Shown: positions 53,998 through 60,718 of the stretch, piece after piece | Layout: each line of letters starts with the position of its first letter | Position numbering within the stretch: the first letter of the stretch is position 1 | Assembly: GCF_030348825.1 (NCBI RefSeq) | Contig: NZ_JAUCES010000005.1 | Span: 2,418,001-2,482,000 of the forward strand | DNA from: Fictibacillus sp. b24 | GTDB taxonomy: Bacteria > Bacillota > Bacilli > Bacillales > Fictibacillaceae | Direction of reading: 5' to 3' | Length of the DNA: 64,000 nt | Notes under the pieces: generated by a model | What the model was told of the DNA's origin: nothing | Databases searched by the model: none | What the model saw: the letters and a program-made list of their open reading frames with translations, nothing else | Made by a program: the position numbers and the translations under genes

Positions 53998-54828
53998 TTA
54001 TTTGGTTTGAAGACCGATTCCCATTGCCTCTAGCTCTTGATACAAGTTACCCGCAATGGAAAACCCTTCGAAACTGATCCCCAATGATACTACCGTCTGC
54101 GCTAATTCAGGCCGCATACCGCTTAACGTAACTTTTACACCGAGGAGCTTAAGTGAATTAATCACTTTAAATAAGTTATGAGCTACCATCGTATCGATGA
54201 CTGGTACTCCAGACAGATCGATAAACAGATGCTCAACTTCTAGTTCCATACATTTCTGAAGTGATGTTTCCATAATTAACTTAGATCGGTGAGTATCAAT
54301 CGTTCCAACAAGAGGAAGAACAGCGACGGATCTCGTCAGTCTAACTACTGGAACAGAGAGTTCTTCAATGGCTTCTCGGGCCAATCCGAGTACTCTGTTA
54401 TTGTTTTCTACATAAGCTACACTAAAAGCATGAACGGTTTCATCTAAAAACGGATCAATGATTGACGCTGCTTTTAAAACAGTATCGGCTGAAAACTTTT
54501 CATTGTTAATCTCGTTTCGGATAAAGTCCCACAGCACGATCCGATAAAATCTCGTACTGTTTAGTGCGGTATCTAAAGGCACTTCATACTCAACCGCAAG
54601 TTCGCCATTCTTCCTTCCCCACTTGATAAACCGTTCTTCGCTGGTTTTAAAATCTTCATATAGTGCTTCTCCAAAATATGTGAATAATTCTCCACGAAGT
54701 TCTTTCACAAAATCTGTTAGAACGGGCGGATTTTCACCATGCTGTACTCGAACCTCATCAATCTTCTTCGCCAGATCATATTTACTTTCAATGATCTTTT
54801 TCCCCAATTCTTTCAATTGGCGCTCCAT
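53998..54828 (-). CDS. RsbR-family stressosome protein (globin-like sensor plus STAS domain)
   Basis: 276 residues. The N-terminal half (about 1-140) is a helical non-heme-globin-type sensor, and the C-terminal half (about 155-270) is a STAS domain with LPLVGTIDTHRSK and FIDLSGVPVIDTMVAHNLF, the positions where RsbT phosphorylates Thr residues in RsbR proteins. In B. subtilis such paralogues build the stressosome that releases RsbT and activates sigma-B. No rsbS, rsbT or rsbU is adjacent, so this is an orphan paralogue (RsbRB/RC/RD-like) feeding a stressosome encoded elsewhere. Which paralogue it is cannot be settled by eye. Confidence 0.87.
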   Translation of the reverse strand: MERQLKELGKKIIESKYDLAKKIDEVRVQHGENPPVLTDFVKELRGELFTYFGEALYEDFKTSEERFIKWGRKNGELAVEYEVPLDTALNSTRFYRIVLWDFIRNEINNEKFSADTVLKAASIIDPFLDETVHAFSVAYVENNNRVLGLAREAIEELSVPVVRLTRSVAVLPLVGTIDTHRSKLIMETSLQKCMELEVEHLFIDLSGVPVIDTMVAHNLFKVINSLKLLGVKVTLSGMRPELAQTVVSLGISFEGFSIAGNLYQELEAMGIGLQTK

Positions 54829-54961
54829 TTTATCTATATCCCCCTATATAAACAAAAAATTATTGCATACCTCCTACTTATATACCATTATTAAATGGAT
54901 ATAAAACCTATTTTCACAAAAAACATGTCGTAAATTGTTGATAGTTTAGGAAGGAGCTACT

Positions 54962-55324
54962 ATGAAGATTTGGTTCGGCTTTTTATTCGGTCTATTTGTT
55001 ATGTCTCACTGGTCAATTAGAGCTTTTGCCTGGGAGCTTAAAGCTGTGACAGCAGGCGAACGAATTGGAGCAGTATTTTTAGGAGTTTTCATTTTATTTC
55101 TGATTCTGTTGTATATCTTCAAACGCTACAGCACATCATTTTTTCATGGATTTTTAGCTGCGATCGGCTTGTTTTTAACGGTAGATAACATCTTGTTTCA
55201 CTGGGTGTTTCAATTACATCGTATTACCAGCGGTCCTGAAGCAAATCTTCTTGAACCTCTGTTTGTTTTGATCGGAATCGCACTTGTGTACTATACGTGG
55301 AAAAAAGAGAAAATAGTGGTTTAA
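54962..55324 (+). CDS. Small membrane protein, DUF2243-like
   Basis: 120 residues with four hydrophobic segments (about 3-22, 34-53, 60-80 and 97-113). The segment VDNILFHWVFQLHRIT near 77 has paired His residues and resembles the DUF2243 family, where conserved His may bind metal or heme; this is a weak assignment. AAGGAG precedes the ATG. Its stop codon overlaps by 4 bases the stop codon of the convergent amidase gene, with no terminator between, so transcripts of the two genes can overlap. Confidence 0.6.
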   Translation: MKIWFGFLFGLFVMSHWSIRAFAWELKAVTAGERIGAVFLGVFILFLILLYIFKRYSTSFFHGFLAAIGLFLTVDNILFHWVFQLHRITSGPEANLLEPLFVLIGIALVYYTWKKEKIVV

Positions 55325-55977
55325 ATGTAATCAATATGAACAGCAAACCCCGCTGCTTTCGCTTTCAATGCAAGCTTTTCTGCGTTTTCCCGAGAAGAGA
55401 ATGCCCCGATCTGCACTTTAAAAAGCTTTCCAGATGATGTTATGGTCTCATTAAATGCTTCTGTATTGACGGTTCGTTTCTTTTGTTCATATTTTATATC
55501 CTCAATAAAGAAAGGAAACGTCTTACTATATTGATGAAAACAATTCAACGGATCTGTTCGCCGTTTTGGGTCCAGTTGAAAGTGGCCTTTAATATGACGA
55601 TCTGGGTCCCATTGATACATTTCGCATAAATAAGCAAAAAACCAAACATACCGTTTGTATGCTTCTTGAAATTGAATAGCACCACCGTAGCAAAGTTCGA
55701 CCCCTATTCCCCATTCGTTTGCATCAGAGACATCAGAACGTACGTGCCATGCTTTTTCATTCAACGGAATGATTACAAGAATTTGTTTATCATCAATGAA
55801 AACATGGGCAGATGCTTCTAAGTGCTTGCTATTGAAATAGTTATAGTTTTGCCGAGCTGTTGAACCAGCGTTACCTGTATCATGAGCTACAGCATATTTA
55901 GGAATGCGATTCCCGCCTGGACGCTGCTTCCATTCATTTTTAATAAATTGATTAGTAATTTTGTATTTTTCTTTCAT
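55321..55977 (-). CDS. N-acetylmuramoyl-L-alanine amidase with C-terminal SPOR domain
   Basis: 218-residue Zn2+ amidase (Amidase_2 fold) that cuts the bond between MurNAc and the peptide stem. Zn ligands are visible as AHDTGN (His near 32), SAHVFID near 57 and the LDPKRRTDPLNCF segment near 136; VGVEL-type GIGVELCYGG near 90 carries the catalytic Glu. A short linker leads to a SPOR-like peptidoglycan-binding domain (about 182-218: FKVQIGAFSSRENAEKLALK). There is no signal peptide, as in XlyA/CwlA-type enzymes that act at lysis, after holin action or in the mother cell; no holin gene is adjacent. GGAGGTG precedes the ATG. Confidence 0.88.
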   Translation of the reverse strand: MKEKYKITNQFIKNEWKQRPGGNRIPKYAVAHDTGNAGSTARQNYNYFNSKHLEASAHVFIDDKQILVIIPLNEKAWHVRSDVSDANEWGIGVELCYGGAIQFQEAYKRYVWFFAYLCEMYQWDPDRHIKGHFQLDPKRRTDPLNCFHQYSKTFPFFIEDIKYEQKKRTVNTEAFNETITSSGKLFKVQIGAFSSRENAEKLALKAKAAGFAVHIDYI

Positions 55978-56024
55978 CTTTACACCTCCAGAAATTTTAC
56001 ACCTACTTTATAAATGTTTTTAAA

Positions 56025-56050
56025 CACAAAAAAAGAGCCATAAGCGGCTC
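56025..56050 (-). terminator. Weak terminator downstream of the small 56.4-kb gene
   Basis: GAGCC/GGCTC with a 6-base loop followed on the minus strand by TTTTTTTGTG. Confidence 0.6.
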
Positions 56051-56060
56051 GTTATTTTTT

Positions 56061-56165
56061 GGTTATTTTCCACTGGGCGGTGAGCCACATTCGTTCGTTT
56101 CACTTTTAAGTGTCTCACCTGCCCGCCTGTCCCGCAGGAGTCTCGCATCTTACACTTCAATCAAC
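56061..56165 (-). repeat. Hairpin repeat element, copy K, one arm deleted
   Basis: Minus orientation. The right arm (CCCGCAGGAGTCTCGCATC and AATCAAC) is intact; the left arm jumps from GGTTATTTTCC to GGGCGGTGAGCC, losing about 25 bases that would hold the second and third stems. It is followed by AAGCAACAATCTTTTAG, a flank also seen after copies G and H. Confidence 0.8.
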
Positions 56166-56253
56166 AATCATAGAAGATAACATTTGAAAGCAACAATCTT
56201 TTAGAAAAGAGCGTTTCCAAAAGACTTTTACATCTGTAGCTTTCACCATTGAA

Positions 56254-56345
56254 AAGTTGTAAAATGCGCAAGGTGGCGAAAGTCCTACCGTACGAGGCTC
56301 ACCCGCCCCATGAAGAGAAGTCACCTAGAGCGGAAACCCACCACT
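56254..56345 (+). repeat. Hairpin repeat element, copy L, degenerate
   Basis: Plus orientation and strongly diverged: AAGTTGTAAAATGCGCAAGG, GAGGCTCACC, CCCC-GAAG and AGAGCGGAAA-CCAC blocks remain in order. Pairing is largely lost. Confidence 0.6.
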
Positions 56346-56377
56346 TTCAAAAGCACAGCGTAAGATAAAACAACTTT

Positions 56378-56488
56378 TTACATTCCTCCAGGTGGTGATT
56401 GCGTTGTGATCGCCCAAACCCAATATGCAGCTCCGATTAAGAAACCAAATCCTAAAAGCACAAAAAACAACGTTGAATTCTTCATCAT
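56378..56488 (-). CDS. Very small single-span membrane protein (36 aa)
   Basis: A frame of 36 codons reading MMKNSTLFFVLLGFGF, then LIGAAYWVWAITTQ and the end SPPGGM. It has one strongly hydrophobic helix (about 6-28) and a short polar Pro/Gly tail. A GAGGGG site lies 5-6 bases before the first of two ATGs (56488; the other is 56485), which supports translation. It is divergent from marR by 88 bases, with a weak terminator downstream at 56025. I do not recognise the family; similar tiny proteins act as subunits of membrane complexes, but that is only analogy. No long frame on the other strand competes well. Confidence 0.62.
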   Translation of the reverse strand: MMKNSTLFFVLLGFGFLIGAAYWVWAITTQSPPGGM

Positions 56489-56576
56489 AAACTTCCCCTC
56501 AAACCTTTTACTTTCTTTCTTATTAAATATAAATTATCATATACTAATAGAAGAAACAAAAAGCAAGGGTGTTAAA

Positions 56577-57014
56577 ATGGAGAATAGAGGGCAATCCCAA
56601 GGAAGAAATGAATTAGAACGCGAACTTGAAATGAGTTTACGAAGACTTTTCCGTACGTTACGAAAAGGTCTGAACGAAGTGTATTCGGATTATATTCCAA
56701 GCAACGAATTTGCTGTACTGCAGACTCTATATAACCAGAGTCCTTTAATGGCATCTGAAATTGCCAATGAATTAAAGGTATCGTCAAGCCATATTACCGC
56801 AGTTACAGACCGCCTTGTTGTAAAAAACTATATTCAGCGTGTTCGTTCAGATTCAGACCGCAGAATCGTATATCTGGAAATTACAGAAGACGGTAAAGAA
56901 ATCGCTAAAAAAATGGATGAAATTAAAAATAAGTATTTAGAAAAAAAGTTTGCTAACCTGACTGATGAAGACATGAAACGCATGATAGCTTCTTCAACAA
57001 AACTGCTGGATTAA
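56577..57014 (+). CDS. MarR-family transcriptional regulator
   Basis: 145-residue winged-helix regulator. The DNA-recognition part is MASEIANELKVSSSHITAVTDRLVVKNYI near 61-89, and the wing is RVRSDSDRRIVYLEIT near 91-106, both standard for MarR. The frame is open for 57 codons upstream, but AAGGGTG lies 6-7 bases before the ATG at 56577 and the family N-terminus fits there. The MFS exporter gene follows 71 bases later on the same strand, so it most likely represses its own operon and responds to an exported drug. I could not identify a clear palindromic operator. Confidence 0.9.
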   Translation: MENRGQSQGRNELERELEMSLRRLFRTLRKGLNEVYSDYIPSNEFAVLQTLYNQSPLMASEIANELKVSSSHITAVTDRLVVKNYIQRVRSDSDRRIVYLEITEDGKEIAKKMDEIKNKYLEKKFANLTDEDMKRMIASSTKLLD

Positions 57015-57085
57015 TTAAAGCAGTTTTGCTTTTTGAAATTACTTCACTTTATTAACTATTTATCACATGAATAGGAGGAATATAA

Positions 57086-58702
57086 ATGGAACATCTAGAA
57101 ATGCGACGGAAAGTCATTATTATGCTTTCCATCATGGCGGCTATGCTGTTTGCTGCTTTAAACCAAACAATTGTTGGAACGTCCTTGCCTAAAATCATTG
57201 CTGATCTTGGCGGAATTGAATACTACAGCTGGGTATTTACAATTTTCATGCTCACTTCCAGCATTACGGCCATCCTCGTCGGAAAACTGTCTGACATATA
57301 TGGCAGAAAGCCTTTTATCCTTTTAGGAATTGGTGTTTTTACAATTGGATCGCTGTTATGTGGAGTATCTAGAAGCATTCTTGAGCTTATTGCATATCGA
57401 GGTATACAAGGGCTTGGCGGCGGAATGATCATGTCAACCGCTTTTACAGCTGTTGGTGACCTGTTCCCTCCTCGCGAACGAGGCAAATGGCAAGGAATCA
57501 TGAGCAGCGTGTTCGGATTAGCGAGTGTGTTCGGGCCCACATTAGGAGGATATATTGTTGATCACTTTCATTGGCATTGGGTGTTCTGGATTTTCCTTCC
57601 GTTCGGTCTAGTTGCTTTTGCAGCTATCTATTTTTTATTTCCGTCTGTACAAAGAAAAGAAAAAGAGTCCATTGATTACACAGGGTCTCTTCTATTAACA
57701 CTTACGATGGTCCCCCTTCTGCTTTCTTTTACTTGGGCAGGCAATCAATACGACTGGATATCCCCTGAGATCATCGGATTATTTTCAGTAACCATTGTGG
57801 CTTTCTTCTTGTTTATCCGTACAGAAAAACGAGTCTCTAGCCCTGTTCTTCCTCTTGATATGTTTAAGAATAAAGTGTTTACAGTTTCTAACATTATCGG
57901 CTTCTTTTTAGGAGCAGGTATGTTTGGATCGATTATGTATATGCCTTTCTTCATTCAAGGCGTAATGGGTACATCTGCAACAAAATCCGGATTTGTGATG
58001 ATGCCTCTTACGCTTGCCATGGTTGCTGGAAGTACGATAAGCGGACAGATTGTAACGAAGACTGGAAAGTACAAAAAACTTGCGATGCTTGGGCTGTTCA
58101 TTATGGTAAGCGGTATGACGAGCATGCATTTTATGGATACCGAGACGACAAATACAACAGCCATCCTTAACATGATCTTAGTTGGTTCAGGACTAGGTAT
58201 CGCTTTCCCTATCTTTACACTGACTGTACAAAATGCGATCGAACATAAATACTTAGGTGTTGCAACTTCATCCGTACAGCTATTCAGACAATTAGGCGGT
58301 ACAATTGGTGTTTCGATCATGGGAAGTGTTATGAACAATTCACTAGCTGACCATTTTAACAAAGAATCTCAAAAACTAATGGTATCTACACCTAACATTA
58401 CACCTCAGATGGGTGAGCAGATAAAAGAGCTGGCAAATCCACAGGTTCTGTTAAATCAAGGTGCGGTACTAGAAAAGTTTAGCGCGTTGCCACCTGAGTC
58501 ACTCGGCCTTATTAAACAAGTCTTAGGAATATTGCGTGAGTCACTAAGCTATGCATTAAACGGCGTTTTCTTAACTGGCGCTATCGTGATTGGATCAGCG
58601 TTCTTGCTCACCTTCTTTTTCTTAAAAGAAATTCCGCTACGAACGTCTAATGAAGAGAAAACCGAATCGAATGAACAAGCAGCTGAGCGAAAGCTGGGGT
58701 AG
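57086..58702 (+). CDS. MFS drug:H+ antiporter, DHA2 (EmrB/QacA) family
   Basis: 538 residues with about 14 transmembrane segments, the DHA2 layout. Motif A in loop 2-3 reads GKLSDIYGRKP near 66, motif D1-type ALNQTIVGTSLPKI lies in helix 1 near 24, and motif C-type GLASVFGPTLGGYI lies in helix 5 near 141. Exports lipophilic or cationic drugs using the proton gradient; substrates are unknown. AGGAGG lies 7 bases before the ATG. Second gene after marR, and the pair is a classical regulator-pump unit. A long hydrophilic loop (about 425-475) before the last helix is normal for this group. Confidence 0.92.
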   Translation: MEHLEMRRKVIIMLSIMAAMLFAALNQTIVGTSLPKIIADLGGIEYYSWVFTIFMLTSSITAILVGKLSDIYGRKPFILLGIGVFTIGSLLCGVSRSILELIAYRGIQGLGGGMIMSTAFTAVGDLFPPRERGKWQGIMSSVFGLASVFGPTLGGYIVDHFHWHWVFWIFLPFGLVAFAAIYFLFPSVQRKEKESIDYTGSLLLTLTMVPLLLSFTWAGNQYDWISPEIIGLFSVTIVAFFLFIRTEKRVSSPVLPLDMFKNKVFTVSNIIGFFLGAGMFGSIMYMPFFIQGVMGTSATKSGFVMMPLTLAMVAGSTISGQIVTKTGKYKKLAMLGLFIMVSGMTSMHFMDTETTNTTAILNMILVGSGLGIAFPIFTLTVQNAIEHKYLGVATSSVQLFRQLGGTIGVSIMGSVMNNSLADHFNKESQKLMVSTPNITPQMGEQIKELANPQVLLNQGAVLEKFSALPPESLGLIKQVLGILRESLSYALNGVFLTGAIVIGSAFLLTFFFLKEIPLRTSNEEKTESNEQAAERKLG

Positions 58703-58714
58703 TTAAAGCATAAA

Positions 58715-58767
58715 GCAAAAGACGGCAGGGGCGAATGATTGATTCGTTTCCCAGCCGTCTTTTTTGT
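58715..58767 (+). terminator. Terminator of the marR-MFS operon
   Basis: AAAAGACGGC (58717-58726) pairs with GCCGTCTTTT (58754-58763), with a second inner GCGAA/TTCG stem, followed by TTTT. Confidence 0.9.
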
Positions 58768-58820
58768 TAGCCATTTTGTAATTTTTATTGGTTTTGGGCG
58801 TGGTTGGTTGCGTTTCAGGT

Positions 58821-59000
58821 CGCTCGTAAATCTTGGGAATCGCTCGTAAATCTTGGGAATCGCTCGTAAATCTTGGGAATCGCTCGTAAATCTTGGGAAT
58901 CGCTCGTAAATCTTGGGAATCGCTCGTAAATCTTGGGAATCGCTCGTAAATCTTGGGAATCGCTCGTAAATCTTGGGAATCGCTCGTAAATCTTGGGAAT
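58821..59000. repeat. Perfect 20-bp tandem array, 9 units
   Basis: Nine identical copies of CGCTCGTAAATCTTGGGAAT. The first 13 bases equal the core of the 6061 array; the last 7 differ. It begins 53 bases after the MFS terminator and runs in phase into the hairpin at 59002. Frames across it encode a 20-residue periodic peptide and are not genes. Confidence 0.97.
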
Positions 59001-59001
59001 C

Positions 59002-59036
59002 GCTCGTTCAGCGAGCATAAATGCCGCTGAACGAGC
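59002..59036. repeat. Hairpin capping the tandem array (twin of 6203-6237)
   Basis: GCTCGTTCAGCG and CGCTGAACGAGC with the 11-base loop between them, identical to the hairpin after the 6061 array. Three further GAACGAGC/GGCGAGCAT-like fragments follow to about 59080. The rest of the gap to 59122 shows nothing. Confidence 0.9.
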
Positions 59037-59122
59037 ACAAATTTTCATGAACGAGCATAAATCTTCCCTGGCGAGCATATTAACCCTCGCAGTTCAACCA
59101 CCTCTTAGAAAACACAGACTTT

Positions 59123-59950
59123 TTATTTCACAAGCGTTGTTTGCTGTTCTGCAGATACATGGCGCACAGGATAGTTCATGCTCCAAAAGCCGATATCTTT
59201 AAATCCTAACCGCTTATAGATGGATCCTGCTTTCGGATTATCGTAAAAAAGACAAACCGCTTTCCCCTCAGCCAGGATGTCCTGACACAGTGCTTCCATG
59301 CATAGAGATGCAAGACCTTGATTTCTTTTATCTGGATGTGAACAAACACCTACAATCATAGCTGATAAAGAATTTTCAGCGGTTGAAGATGCACAAGAAA
59401 CCATCTTATCAATATCCTTGATAAAATACGTACGGCCTGTTTTAGTAGTTAATGCTTGTTCCAAGCTTTGTTTAGCTGTAGGCCGAATATCAAACTCTTT
59501 TATCAGGTGCCTTAAGTCCATAATGCTATCAACATCTGATAGTTCAGCTTGCCTAATATTTTCTCGAGAACTGCTTTTGTTTAAGAATTGAGCATCTCTT
59601 AGTTCAGCAAAATAGGTTTCTTTCGTTCGCTCAAAAGCTACATATGGTCGAAACTGTTCGGTTATTTCCTTTTTGCCGGAAAGCATTTCATAATTGTGAT
59701 CTTTATTGATAATCTCTGAGAATGCTTCGGCATTTATCGTTCCTTTTGCATAAGGCAGATAGTTACCCATGTAACGGAGAAGAATACCTGTTATTGCGCC
59801 GTCTTCACCCACATCAGCCCAGATTTCCTGAAATTCTGTTTCATATCCAAAGTTTTCAATGTCTGCAATAATAAATAAATTCAAAGCAGGTTCTGCACTT
59901 AAATAGTCCATTACTTTTTCATGCCAAGTTTGATCAGTCTTAATAATCAT
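59123..59950 (-). CDS. GNAT-family N-acetyltransferase
   Basis: 275 residues with an N-terminal region (about 1-125) of the DUF4081-like type and a C-terminal GNAT domain (about 130-265). The acetyl-CoA pyrophosphate loop is degenerate-typical: VGVCSHPDKRNQGLAS near 206, and the later IYKRLGFKDIG near 247 is the family signature. The acceptor substrate is unknown. I start at ATG 59950 (MIIKTDQTWH), with GGAGG 10 bases upstream; the frame is open 20 codons further but without a site. It is convergent with the MFS gene across the 58821 array. Confidence 0.82.
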   Translation of the reverse strand: MIIKTDQTWHEKVMDYLSAEPALNLFIIADIENFGYETEFQEIWADVGEDGAITGILLRYMGNYLPYAKGTINAEAFSEIINKDHNYEMLSGKKEITEQFRPYVAFERTKETYFAELRDAQFLNKSSSRENIRQAELSDVDSIMDLRHLIKEFDIRPTAKQSLEQALTTKTGRTYFIKDIDKMVSCASSTAENSLSAMIVGVCSHPDKRNQGLASLCMEALCQDILAEGKAVCLFYDNPKAGSIYKRLGFKDIGFWSMNYPVRHVSAEQQTTLVK

Positions 59951-60052
59951 CTGCACTTCTCCTCCCTTATGTTGTATATATTTTAGCTGTAAAATGGAAA
60001 AATGCAACATTTTTTCAGTTTAATGAGTATTAATTATTTCATTTTGGCACAA

Positions 60053-60079
60053 CAAAAAAACCAGCCATATAGACTGGTT
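60053..60079 (-). terminator. Terminator of the two-component operon
   Basis: AACCAG pairs with CTGGTT, followed on the minus strand by TTTTTTTGTTG; the stem begins within the stop codon of the regulator gene. Confidence 0.8.
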
Positions 60080-60717
60080 TACATCGGTACGAGCTGGTTT
60101 TGTACGGCATAGATGACAGCTTGTGAGCGGCTTTTCACTTCAAGCTTCTTAAATATTTTACTTACATGAATTTTTACTGTCTTATCACTGATAAAGAGTT
60201 TATCTGCAATTTCTTTATTGCTCAAACCTTCAACTAACCCGATCAACACTTCCTGCTCACGTTCAGTCAGGTTCGTTTCATCTTGTTTTATTTGCGTCTG
60301 CTGAAGGTGGATGTTTACTAGTTTCTTTGTCATTCTTGGGGTAATCATTGATTCCCCTCTATAAACCGCATGTATGGCATCTACCACATGTTCGGATGGT
60401 GCATCTTTTAACAAGTAGCCATCTGCACCGGCTTTTAATGCAGATAGTAAATATTCGTCATGCGTGTACATAGTCAGAACGAGGATACGGATGTTCGGAT
60501 GTTTTGCTTTTATAACCGATGTCGTTTCCACACCGTTCATTCCTGGCAAGTTAATATCCATAATAATAACATCTGGCATCAATTCTTGAGCGGCCGTTAA
60601 CGCTTCTTCACCTGATATTGATTCACCGACAACTTTTATATCGTCTTCAAATGATAAGATGTTCTTTAATCCATCTCGTAAAATAGCATGGTCATCTACA
60701 AGTAATATAGAAATCAT
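60079..60717 (-). CDS. NarL/LuxR-family response regulator
   Basis: 212 residues. Receiver domain about 1-120 with acidic pair DD near 8-9, phosphoacceptor Asp in [14 protein letters not shown] near 54, Thr in VLTMYTHDE near 82 and Lys in [10 protein letters not shown] near 104. C-terminal LuxR-type HTH about 148-205 ([42 protein letters not shown]). It follows its sensor kinase gene by one base, so the two are translationally linked. The closest style is the LiaR/YxjL/DegU-like group. Target genes are not evident in this window. Confidence 0.92.
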   Translation of the reverse strand: MISILLVDDHAILRDGLKNILSFEDDIKVVGESISGEEALTAAQELMPDVIIMDINLPGMNGVETTSVIKAKHPNIRILVLTMYTHDEYLLSALKAGADGYLLKDAPSEHVVDAIHAVYRGESMITPRMTKKLVNIHLQQTQIKQDETNLTEREQEVLIGLVEGLSNKEIADKLFISDKTVKIHVSKIFKKLEVKSRSQAVIYAVQNQLVPM

Positions 60718-60718
60718 A

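Noticed and set aside
58703-59078. Two long overlapping minus-strand open frames (111 and 87 codons) encoding repeats of a 20-residue unit
   Set aside because: They are readings of the perfect 20-bp array (3 units = 20 codons in every frame), with no ribosome site or conserved domain.
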